Below the pieces are notes generated by a model. That model had not been told where the DNA came from, searched no databases, and saw nothing but the letters and a program-made list of their open reading frames with translations. A program made the translations under genes and the position numbers. Of a DNA stretch of 64,000 bases, positions 36,351-44,714 are shown piece by piece. Numbering within the stretch: the first letter of the stretch is position 1; the number at the start of each line of letters is the position of its first letter. The DNA is taken from positions 682,001-746,000 of the forward strand of contig NZ_JAFLRG010000002.1 in the NCBI RefSeq assembly GCF_017315725.1, given 5' to 3'. The DNA is from Trinickia acidisoli. Lineage in GTDB: Bacteria; Pseudomonadota; Gammaproteobacteria; Burkholderiales; Burkholderiaceae.

Positions 36351-36473
36351 TTTGCCCGTAGAAATGGCTGAAAAACAACGATTCCGTATTGCGGAAAGAA
36401 TTTAGAAAGACTATTGTCGGGGTCGCGTAAAAATTGCCAACCCTACCGGTCGGGCAATCCCCGATGTCGTGGG

Positions 36474-36908
36474 CTAATGGTGCGGGCGCAACCATTGCTG
36501 CGCGAGCGGCCAGAGCAGTGTTGCCCACGTCATCGCGCAGATGACGAGTGCGATCAACACGGCCGCGCTGCCGCAATCCTTGGCGCGGCGCGAGAGTTCA
36601 TGGCGATCGAGCGAGATGCGATCGACGACTGCCTCGATCGCCGAGTTCAATAGTTCGACGAGTAGAACCAGCAGCACGGAGCCGATCAGCATGATGCGTT
36701 CGACGGGGGTGACCGGCAGCAGCAGCGCGCTGGGAACGAGCAATACCGCCAGCGCGGTTTCCTGGCGAAAGGCGCTTTCCGAGCGGAAGGTGGTGCGCAG
36801 CCCGTCGTACGAGTGCTTGAGCGCGAACAACGCGCGCAGGGCACCCGTCCTTTTGCGCGGCGACGTAGCGGTATGCGAAGCGGATGCGGAATTGGTGGGG
36901 CGGCCCAT
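36474..36908 (-). CDS. dgkA: Diacylglycerol kinase
   Basis: A 144-residue integral membrane enzyme that phosphorylates diacylglycerol to phosphatidic acid with ATP. Three hydrophobic helices lie at about 52-70, 72-90 and 115-135. The family signature E-L-L-N-S-A-I-E-A-V-V-D is complete around 85-96. The N-terminus is about 20 residues longer and Ser/Thr/Arg-rich compared with the E. coli enzyme. Confidence 0.92.
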   Translation of the reverse strand: MGRPTNSASASHTATSPRKRTGALRALFALKHSYDGLRTTFRSESAFRQETALAVLLVPSALLLPVTPVERIMLIGSVLLVLLVELLNSAIEAVVDRISLDRHELSRRAKDCGSAAVLIALVICAMTWATLLWPLAQQWLRPHH

Positions 36909-36968
36909 CGAGTCGTACCTCGAGTCTTACCTATTGGCCGGTCCTGCGAAGAGGATGCCGGGTTGCGA

Positions 36969-36996
36969 AAAAGTATGGGAAGTTTGTCATACTTTT
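36969..36996. promoter_or_regulatory. Inverted repeat upstream of the bcs operon
   Basis: AAAAGTATG and CATACTTTT form perfect 9-bp arms around a 10-base spacer, a candidate regulator site between dgkA and bcsB. Confidence 0.5.
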
Positions 36997-37197
36997 CTGA
37001 TATGCTTGCCTGTTTTCGCGCAGCGACGGCGCGGCGAGCCGGGGCAAGCTCGTGCGCCAATGGTGGCGGCGTTGGTGGTGGCATTGGCGGCGTTTCCCCG
37101 CGGTACTACCGGCCGCGGGTGGGCGTCGGCATACTGTCTCCAAACAGGGAGGCGGGATCGACTCGATCGAGGTCGAAGCAGTACGCGATCAAATCAT

Positions 37198-37226
37198 TTG
37201 TCGTACGTCAAAGTTCCAGCTATATA
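37198..37226 (+). promoter_or_regulatory. Candidate sigma-70 promoter of the bcs operon
   Basis: TTGTCG (37198-37203), a 17-bp spacer and TATATA (37221-37226) would give a leader of about 130 bases before bcsB. Confidence 0.4.
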
Positions 37227-37362
37227 AACGATGTATAAGAACGGGCCGAAATCGCTGTGGATCTTGCTACCGCGGGCGGGTGAGCAGCGGCGCAGGAAGC
37301 TGTACTCCCTATAGCAACACTGCTATTCGGCGCACCATCGTTCGGCATCAACCGGACCCTCA

Positions 37363-39630
37363 ATGAAACTAGCTCTATCGACTTGCGTTTGCTCGGCAGC
37401 GTTAGCCGGCTGGCTGTTTACCCCTTCATCTTTGGCAGCGCAGCAGAGCGCCGAGGTAACGCCGACGACGACAATACCCGCGGCAATACCGGCAGCACGC
37501 GCGCCGACAGGCGCGTCATCGGCCGTGTTTACGTTCGCAACGCTCGGCGCTTACGAGCCGCTTCATCTGCGCGGTCCGGACGACACGCGCACCGTCAATG
37601 TCGGAGTGAGGCTCGATCACGTCGTGACCGCGGCAACGTTGCGGCTGCGTTACACCTATTCGCCGGCGCTCGTCTTTCCGCTCTCTCACCTGAAGGTGTC
37701 GATCAATGGCGAAGCGGTGGCAACGGTGCCGTTCGACAGCGAGCACGCGGGCCAGTTGCTCACGCGTGACATCCCGCTCGATCCGCGCTTTTTGACCGAC
37801 TTCAACCAGGTCAACGTCGAATTGATCGCGCACTACACGCTCGATCATTGCGAGGACCCGGAGAACTCCGCCCTCTGGGCCGACATCAGTCCGACGAGCG
37901 AAGTGCTGCTCGATACGGTGCCGCTCAAACTCCCCGACGACTTGAGCTTGCTGCCCGCACCGTTCTTCGACCGGCGTGATCCGCAGCAACTGCGACTGCC
38001 GTTCGTGCTGCCTGCCTCGCCGGATAACGAGACGCTTGAAAGCGCCGGCATTCTGGCCTCTTGGTTCGGCGAACTCGCGGATTACCGCCAAGCTCGCTTC
38101 TCCGTGACGACAGCACTGCCGACGGACGCGCATGCCGTGGTCGTCGGCACGCGCGCGCAACTGCCCGCCGGCCTGACGTTGCCGGTCATCGACGGGCCCA
38201 TGCTGATCATGGCGGACAACCCAGCCGCGCCCGATAAGAAACTGTTGATCGTCACGGGTCGCACCGACGACGAAGTCAAGCAAGCCGCGGATGCGCTCGT
38301 GCTCGGCAAGGCGGCGCTGTCGGGGGCTCAAGCCAGGGTCGAGCATGTCGACATCGGGCCGCAGCGCAAGCCCTACGATGCGCCGCGCTGGCTGCCGATC
38401 GGGCGGGCGATCCCGTTCAAACAACTCGTGGACGATCCCAAGCAACTGCAAGTCTCCGGCAGCCGGCCCGACGCGATCCGACTCAATCTGCGCGTGCCCG
38501 CCGATCTTTATTCATGGAGCGGGCAAGGCGTGCCGCTCGACTTGAAATATCGCTACACCGCGCCGACCATCCAAAACAACTCTGCGCTGTCGATCTCGAT
38601 CAACGATTTGCTCGTGAAGTCGCTGCGGCTGCCGCCGGCAAAAGACGAGGACGGGAAGGGGCGGATGCAGTTGCCGTTGCTCGGCGGTGCCGACGCTCGC
38701 ACGGCCGATCTGCTCGACATCCCGGCTTTTCGCGTCGGCAGTGCGAACCAGCTTCAACTGAAATTCGATCTGGACTCGCAAAAGACGGGGCTATGCCAAG
38801 GCGTTGCGCAAAACCCGGTCCATGCGGACGTCGATCCCGATTCGACGATCGACTTCTCGCATTTCGTGCACTACGCGCGGATGCCGAATCTCGCATACTT
38901 CGCCAATAGCGGTTTTCCGTTCACGCGCTATGCCGACTTGTCGGAGACGGCGGTGGTCGTGCCCGACCAGCCCGCACCGCAAGACCTCGATGCGCTGTTG
39001 ACGGTACTCGGCCACATGGGGCAATGGACGGGCTTCCCTTCGCTGCGCGTTCAAGTGCTGCGCGCCGGGCAAGCGCAGCACGAGCACAACAAAGATTTGC
39101 TCTTGATCGGCGACAGCGCGTCGTCGGTACTGCCGCCCGCATGGCGCCCCGTGCTGCCGCTCTCGATCGGAGCGGACGCGAGCGGCCATGTCACGCGTAC
39201 CGTTTTTTCGGTCAAAGAGTATTGGCGCGACGGCGTGCAAGTGCCTGAAGGCAGTGCTCGGCTCGATGAGAGCGGTCCGATCGCCGCGTTGCTCGGGTTC
39301 GAGGTGCCGGGCAGCAAGGGGCGCAGCGTCGTCGCCATGACCGGCACGTCGCCGGCGCGGCTGACCGATTTGCTCGACGTGCTCGAAAAGCCCGACCGCG
39401 TCGCGCAACTGCAAGGCGACGTCGCGCTCGTGCGTGGCGCTCGCATCGAAAGCATGCGCGTCGGCGAAACCTATGTCGTCGGCTACGTGCCGTGGTATGC
39501 GCAGATATGGGGACGTGCCATCCGCCATCCCGTGTTGCTCGGCCTGCTCGGCGCGCTTGGCGGGTTGCTGCTCGCCATCGGAGCGTTCACCGCGTTGCAA
39601 GAGCTGTCGGCGCGGCGCCGGGGGATCTGA
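37363..39630 (+). CDS. bcsB: Cellulose synthase subunit BcsB
   Basis: A 755-residue periplasmic subunit that pairs with BcsA and guides the glucan across the periplasm. It has a signal peptide (cut near S-L-A-A-Q), repeated carbohydrate-binding and flavodoxin-like domains (first block L-R-G-P-D-D-T-R-T-V), and a C-terminal membrane helix at about 722-745 that anchors it to the inner membrane. It is the first gene of the nine-gene operon, unlike E. coli where bcsQ and bcsA precede it. The downstream bcsZ begins 4 bp after its stop. Confidence 0.92.
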   Translation: MKLALSTCVCSAALAGWLFTPSSLAAQQSAEVTPTTTIPAAIPAARAPTGASSAVFTFATLGAYEPLHLRGPDDTRTVNVGVRLDHVVTAATLRLRYTYSPALVFPLSHLKVSINGEAVATVPFDSEHAGQLLTRDIPLDPRFLTDFNQVNVELIAHYTLDHCEDPENSALWADISPTSEVLLDTVPLKLPDDLSLLPAPFFDRRDPQQLRLPFVLPASPDNETLESAGILASWFGELADYRQARFSVTTALPTDAHAVVVGTRAQLPAGLTLPVIDGPMLIMADNPAAPDKKLLIVTGRTDDEVKQAADALVLGKAALSGAQARVEHVDIGPQRKPYDAPRWLPIGRAIPFKQLVDDPKQLQVSGSRPDAIRLNLRVPADLYSWSGQGVPLDLKYRYTAPTIQNNSALSISINDLLVKSLRLPPAKDEDGKGRMQLPLLGGADARTADLLDIPAFRVGSANQLQLKFDLDSQKTGLCQGVAQNPVHADVDPDSTIDFSHFVHYARMPNLAYFANSGFPFTRYADLSETAVVVPDQPAPQDLDALLTVLGHMGQWTGFPSLRVQVLRAGQAQHEHNKDLLLIGDSASSVLPPAWRPVLPLSIGADASGHVTRTVFSVKEYWRDGVQVPEGSARLDESGPIAALLGFEVPGSKGRSVVAMTGTSPARLTDLLDVLEKPDRVAQLQGDVALVRGARIESMRVGETYVVGYVPWYAQIWGRAIRHPVLLGLLGALGGLLLAIGAFTALQELSARRRGI

Positions 39631-39633
39631 CGG

Positions 39634-40851
39634 ATGGCGTGCACCGCTCATCGGGAAGCGCTCGGGACGGCAATGCGTTGGGTGCTTAGCGGTATGGCCG
39701 CGGGTTTCGTCGCGGGTTCGGCTTGGGCCGTCGGGCCGACGGCCGCCAGCGCCGCCGGTGCGTCGGCGGCTGGCGCATGCGCGCCCGCATGGTCAGGCTG
39801 GCAGCAATTCAAACAAGGCTTTCTGTCCGCGGACGGACGCGTGATCGACGTCGGCTCGGCCGACGAGCGTACCGTTTCGGAAGGGCAGGCGTACGCGCTG
39901 TTCTTCGCCCTCGTGGCGAACGATCGTGCAACGTTCGACGAGGTCCTGCGCTGGACCGAAAACAATCTCGCGGCCGGCGACCTCACGAGCCACTTGCCCG
40001 CTTGGCTTTGGGGGCGTGCCAAGGACGGTAGTTGGCATGTGCTCGATGCCAATGCGGCATCGGACGCGGATCTTTGGATCGCTTACACGCTGCTTCAGGC
40101 TGGCGAGCTTTGGCACGAGCGCAGCTATACGGCGCGCGGCGCGGTGTTGGCCCGACATATCGTCGAGCAGGAAACCGCCACGCTGCCCGAGATTGGATTG
40201 ACGTTGCTGCCGGGTCCGGTGGGGTTTCATCCGAATCCGGACGAATGGCGAGTCAATCCGAGCTATATGCCGCTGCAAGTGCTGCGCGGGCTTGCCGAGC
40301 AATTGCCCGACGATGCGCGCTGGAAACGGTTGACGGCGTCGGCGTCGGCTGTCGTGCTCGGTACCGCTCCGCAAGGCTTCGCCCCCGATTGGGCGCGCTA
40401 TCAGACCGATAAGGGATTTTTGCCCGATAGCGACACCAAGGGGCGGGGCAGTTACGATGCGATCCGCGTCTATCTGTGGGCGGGTATGCTGGATCCGGCT
40501 TCGGCCGATACGAAGAAGCTGCTCGCGCGCCTCAAGCCGTTTGCCGATTACATTGCGCAGCATGGCGCACCCTACGAGTCGATCGATACGACGACCGGGG
40601 AGACCAAGCAGGCCGGTAACGCGGGCTTTTCCGCCGCCGCGGTGCCGTTTCTCGCGGCGCTGGGACAATCCGCTGCTGCGGATGCGCAGGTCGCTCGCGT
40701 GCAGGCGCTCGATGCGCATGAGCCGCCAGGGTATTACTCGAGCGTGCTGACGTTGTTCGGTCTCGGGTGGCGCGAGGGGCTATACCGCTTCGATGCCGAC
40801 GGTAACCTCGAGGTTCGATGGAGGTCGGCGTGCTCGGGCGTGGCGCGATGA
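39634..40851 (+). CDS. bcsZ: Periplasmic endoglucanase BcsZ (GH8)
   Basis: A family 8 glycosidase of 405 residues that trims or releases the growing cellulose chain in the periplasm. The general acid is E83 in V-S-E-G-Q-A-Y; the D-A-D-L-W-I-A-Y block further on is also typical. An N-terminal hydrophobic signal sequence covers about 14-34; ATG 39673 (M14) is an alternative start giving a shorter n-region. The stop overlaps the bcsC start as ATGA. Confidence 0.9.
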   Translation: MACTAHREALGTAMRWVLSGMAAGFVAGSAWAVGPTAASAAGASAAGACAPAWSGWQQFKQGFLSADGRVIDVGSADERTVSEGQAYALFFALVANDRATFDEVLRWTENNLAAGDLTSHLPAWLWGRAKDGSWHVLDANAASDADLWIAYTLLQAGELWHERSYTARGAVLARHIVEQETATLPEIGLTLLPGPVGFHPNPDEWRVNPSYMPLQVLRGLAEQLPDDARWKRLTASASAVVLGTAPQGFAPDWARYQTDKGFLPDSDTKGRGSYDAIRVYLWAGMLDPASADTKKLLARLKPFADYIAQHGAPYESIDTTTGETKQAGNAGFSAAAVPFLAALGQSAAADAQVARVQALDAHEPPGYYSSVLTLFGLGWREGLYRFDADGNLEVRWRSACSGVAR

Positions 40852-43800
40852 GGCGCCACGCGCGTCGCGGCGCCGCGGCCCTCGTTCGATGTGCGATCCT
40901 CACGGCGCTTGCCTGGACCGCCGCGGCCGAGGCGGCGAACGCGTTGGGCGCCGGCCATGCGCCGGCCACCGTGCAGCCGATGACCCCGGAGGCGCGCTTG
41001 CTTGCGACCGCGCGTCTGTGGGCAGCCAAGCATCGCGACGACTTGGCGTTGGAAGCCGTGCAAAAAGCGCTGCTGATCGCGCCCGGCGATCCCGTGCTGC
41101 TCAGTGAAGCGGTGCGCATCGACTTGCGCCTCGGCCGGGCGCGAGCCGCGGCTGCGGTGCTTGCTCAATTGAAGGCGAAGCAGCCCAACGCCGCGACGAC
41201 GCTGCAACTCGAAGACGAATACCGGTCGGCCACGAGCGGGCGCGGGGAGCTTGCGGCGATTCGCTTGCTCGCGCGCAGCGGACAAAGCGAGGAGGCGGTG
41301 CAGCGGATGCGCGTCTTGTTCCCGCACGGCGCTCCACCCGGCGCGCTTGGCGCCGAGTACTACCGGATTCTGGCGGACACGCCGACAGGGTATGCGCAAG
41401 CCGTAGCCGCGCTGCGCGAGCGTGTGGCGAGCGCTCCGAGCGACACGGCAGCCGCGTTGGCGCTCGTCGCGTTGCTCAACGAACATAGCGCGACGAGGGC
41501 CGAAGCGAATCGGCTCGCGTGGTCGTTGGCCGATCGCGAGGATGTCGATCACACCGATGCCATGAACGCATGGCGCGCCGTGCTGCAATCGGCCGGGGTC
41601 GATCTCGCTTATCTCGATGCCGTACACGCATACTTGGCGCTCGAGCCCAACGATACCGAATTCAAGGATCGCGCGGCAACGCTCGATGCGCAGCGGCAAG
41701 CGCAACTGAAACTCGAGCGCGATCCCAATTACATTGCCCAGCACCAGGGGCTGCGCGCGCTTGCGCGGGGCGACCTCCCCGCGGCGGACGCGCTGCTCAC
41801 GCGCGCGGCCAAGGCGCGTGCGAGCGATGCCGAGGCCGTCGGCGGCCTAGGGCTCGTGCGTTTGCGCGAAGGCCGGCAAGACGAGGCGCGCACGCTGTTC
41901 CAACGGGCCGCCGCGCTTGCACCGGATGACCGCTCGAAGTGGGATGGCCTTGCCCGCACATCGCTGATCTGGGGCACGATTGCCAAGGGCCGCGAGGCCG
42001 CCGCGGCGGGGCGTGCGCAAGACGCGCAGCGTGACGCGCAAGCTGCGCTTGCATTGGACCCGGGTAATGCGCAAGCGAAGCAACTGCTTGCCGACGCATG
42101 GCTCGCGCAGCGCAATTGGGCGGCGGCCGAGCCGCTGTTGCGCGAACAGCTTGCGAGTCGCCAGTTGAATTTGGGTGCAGTCGAAAGCATGCAGACGCTG
42201 CTGCGCGAGACGGGCCGCGAAAATCAGATTCCGGGCCTGCTCGAAGCACTGAGCCAGCGATTCCGCGACCCGGGCGATCGCCGCGGGCTGGCGGGCTTGC
42301 GCGCCGACGTTCTGACGCTCCAGGCGCAGCATCTCGCATCGATCGGCAAGCAGGGGCCGGCGGCCGAACACTACGAAAGAGCGCTCCGCTTGGCGCCCGA
42401 TGCGCCGTGGACGCGTTTCGCGCTCGCGCGCATCTATCGCGACCTCGGCCTGCCGCAATTGGGCCGCGCGGTCATGGACGATGGGCTGACGGCCGATGCG
42501 TCGCCGGAAATGCGGTACGCAGCGGCGCTTTACCGCAATTCGATCGACGATCTGGCCGGAGCCCAGGCCGTGCTCGCGGGCATCGCGCCCGACGCGCGCA
42601 CCGATGGCATGCGCGCGTTGGCTCGCCACATCGAGGCTCAGGTATCGCTCCAGCAGGCTCGCACGGCGTTCGCGCGCGGCGACCACGAGGCGGCGACACG
42701 CGCCTTGGACGTTGCGCAAGCGAAGGGAAGTGACGACCCCTACGTCACCGCTTCGGTCGGCGCCTTGCTCATCGACGAGGGGCAGCCCGATCAAGGACTT
42801 GCGCTCATGCGCGATTGGATGGCGAACCATCCGAACGAAACCGACATCGACGTCGAACTGCGTTACGGCGATCTGCTCGGCAGCGCCGAGCGCAACGAGG
42901 CGTTGGCAGCTTGGCTTGCGCAGATACGGAGCGAGTCGCATTTGAGCGCGCCGCAAACGGCGCGTCTGGAAGACCAATCGTTGCGGCTCGTGCTGCGCGA
43001 GACCGACGCCGCGCTCGATCAAAAGGACTATGCGCAAGCGCGACGCTTGTTGGCGCAGGCAAGCCCTACGGCCAAGCGCGACAAGCGCTATGCGCTGGAA
43101 TTGGCCGATCTCGAGCGCGCCCAGGGGCACTTCGTCGCGGCGCGGGCGGCGCTTGCGCCGGTGCTCGCCCGCTCGCCCGAAGACCCCGACGCGCGCCTGG
43201 CGCTCGCGCGCGTGCTCGAAGACAGCGGCAACCGTGCGCAAGCGCTGAGCATCGTGCGCCAGGTGCTCGATGCCGCGCCGCCCGACGATGTCGATACGCG
43301 TTTGTCCGCCGCGCGCCGGCTGACCGCGCTGCGTCAACCGCAAGAAGCGGCTCAAATCACCGGAGCATTGCAGAGCGCCTATCCGACGCGCTCGGATGTG
43401 ACCATCGCGGCGGGAAGCGTCGAGGAACAACTCGGCGATTACGAGCAAGCCGCGTCACTGTACCGTCGCTCGATGGAACAAGAGCGCGCGGTCGGTGTCG
43501 TGGCGCAGGGCCCGGACGGCACGCCGGGAGAGGCGGCGCTCGCCGATCTCGAACAGCGGCGCGATCCCGAGATCGACGCTGGCTGGATGCCCGAATTCAA
43601 GTCGGGAGACGCCGGTATCTCCGACTATCACGCGCAGCAGGTGCCGATTTACGTCCAGGTGCCGTATCGCTACGACGGGCATTTCTTCTTCCACCTCGAT
43701 ACGGTCAGCCTCGATGCGGGGACGCTGTCGCTTTCGAATCCGCCTTCGTATGCGTTGCAAACGTTCGGCACGTATTCCGCGTTTCCGTCGATCACGGGCG

Positions 43801-44711
43801 TGCCCGTCTACGTCCTGCACCAACAGGCGAACGGCGTCGCGCTCGGCACCGGGTTCACGTCCGACGCATGGCGTTTCGACGTCGGCACGACGCCGCTGGG
43901 ATTTCCGATTCATTACCTCGTCGGCGGCGTACGCTATCGCTTCGACGCCGGGCCCGCGAGTTTTTCGGTCAGCGCGTCGAGGCGGCCCGAGACGAGCAGC
44001 GAGCTCTCGTACGCGGGGCTGCGCGATCCGTGGACGAATGCCGTTTGGGGCGGCGTTCGCCGCGATGGCGTCGATTGGCATACGGGCATCGACATCGGCC
44101 GCGTGAGTGTCTTCTCCGATCTCGGTGCCGGCGTGCTGACCGGCAAGAATGTCGCGTCGAACCAAGAAGTGACGTTGCGAACGGGCTTTACCACGCCGGT
44201 CTACCAGGGCCGGGAGATGGTCGTCAGCACCGGCCTCGTCGGCAACGCGTGGCATTACACAGACAACCTGCGCTTTTACAGCTATGGGCAGGGCGGCTAC
44301 TACAGTCCGCAACGGTATCTGTCGCTGGGTGTGCCGATCGAATGGAACGGCCGGCGCGGCGGCTTCAAATGGGATGTGACGACCACCGTGGGCGTATCGA
44401 ATTCGTACGAAAAGGATTCGCCGTATTACCCCGACGGTTTGCCCAGCGTGGCACAACTCTCTTCGGCGCAAAATCTCGGCAGCCTCGTCTATACGGGCGG
44501 ATCGAGCGGCCTTGGCTTTTCTTACGGCGTGAGCGGCGTGTTGGAGTACCGGTTCAATCCTCGCCTCGTGGCGGGGCTGCGCGTCGACATCGACCATGCC
44601 CACGATTACGCGCCTAGCTCCGGGATGATCTACGTGCGATATTCGTTCGACGCCCGCAAGCCCGACACGAGCTTGTCGCCGAACCCGGTCAGTCTTTATT
44701 CGAGTTACTAG
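40848..44711 (+). CDS. bcsC: Outer-membrane cellulose exporter BcsC
   Basis: A 1,287-residue protein. The start at 40848 is preferred over the upstream in-frame ATG at 40818, because it overlaps the bcsZ stop as ATGA and gives a standard signal peptide (M-R-R-H-A-R-R-G then hydrophobic). Residues from about 45 to 930 are tandem tetratricopeptide repeats that form a periplasmic scaffold. The last 330 residues are the 16-strand beta-barrel pore, with many aromatic and glycine residues and a final Y-S-S-Y. It carries cellulose across the outer membrane. Confidence 0.92.
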   Translation: MRRHARRGAAALVRCAILTALAWTAAAEAANALGAGHAPATVQPMTPEARLLATARLWAAKHRDDLALEAVQKALLIAPGDPVLLSEAVRIDLRLGRARAAAAVLAQLKAKQPNAATTLQLEDEYRSATSGRGELAAIRLLARSGQSEEAVQRMRVLFPHGAPPGALGAEYYRILADTPTGYAQAVAALRERVASAPSDTAAALALVALLNEHSATRAEANRLAWSLADREDVDHTDAMNAWRAVLQSAGVDLAYLDAVHAYLALEPNDTEFKDRAATLDAQRQAQLKLERDPNYIAQHQGLRALARGDLPAADALLTRAAKARASDAEAVGGLGLVRLREGRQDEARTLFQRAAALAPDDRSKWDGLARTSLIWGTIAKGREAAAAGRAQDAQRDAQAALALDPGNAQAKQLLADAWLAQRNWAAAEPLLREQLASRQLNLGAVESMQTLLRETGRENQIPGLLEALSQRFRDPGDRRGLAGLRADVLTLQAQHLASIGKQGPAAEHYERALRLAPDAPWTRFALARIYRDLGLPQLGRAVMDDGLTADASPEMRYAAALYRNSIDDLAGAQAVLAGIAPDARTDGMRALARHIEAQVSLQQARTAFARGDHEAATRALDVAQAKGSDDPYVTASVGALLIDEGQPDQGLALMRDWMANHPNETDIDVELRYGDLLGSAERNEALAAWLAQIRSESHLSAPQTARLEDQSLRLVLRETDAALDQKDYAQARRLLAQASPTAKRDKRYALELADLERAQGHFVAARAALAPVLARSPEDPDARLALARVLEDSGNRAQALSIVRQVLDAAPPDDVDTRLSAARRLTALRQPQEAAQITGALQSAYPTRSDVTIAAGSVEEQLGDYEQAASLYRRSMEQERAVGVVAQGPDGTPGEAALADLEQRRDPEIDAGWMPEFKSGDAGISDYHAQQVPIYVQVPYRYDGHFFFHLDTVSLDAGTLSLSNPPSYALQTFGTYSAFPSITGVPVYVLHQQANGVALGTGFTSDAWRFDVGTTPLGFPIHYLVGGVRYRFDAGPASFSVSASRRPETSSELSYAGLRDPWTNAVWGGVRRDGVDWHTGIDIGRVSVFSDLGAGVLTGKNVASNQEVTLRTGFTTPVYQGREMVVSTGLVGNAWHYTDNLRFYSYGQGGYYSPQRYLSLGVPIEWNGRRGGFKWDVTTTVGVSNSYEKDSPYYPDGLPSVAQLSSAQNLGSLVYTGGSSGLGFSYGVSGVLEYRFNPRLVAGLRVDIDHAHDYAPSSGMIYVRYSFDARKPDTSLSPNPVSLYSSY

Positions 44712-44714
44712 CAC

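Larger units (their letters stand above)
36082..36473. other. Upstream region of flhDC
   Basis: A 392-bp, comparatively AT-rich gap between flhD and dgkA, both on the minus strand. It holds palindromes at 36115-36129 and 36196-36210 and a probable dgkA terminator at 36323-36350. I see no small gene. Long regulatory regions are normal for flhDC. Confidence 0.7.
36909..37362. other. Divergent region dgkA / bcsB
   Basis: A 454-bp gap between the divergent dgkA and the cellulose operon. It contains a 9-bp inverted repeat at 36969-36996 and a plausible promoter at 37198-37226. No convincing small gene is seen; an 140-codon open frame here is glycine/arginine-rich and looks non-coding. Confidence 0.65.

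Noticed and set aside
36813..37238. 141-codon plus-strand frame ahead of bcsB
   Set aside because: Gly/Arg/Ser-rich, overlaps dgkA and the promoter region, no family pattern.
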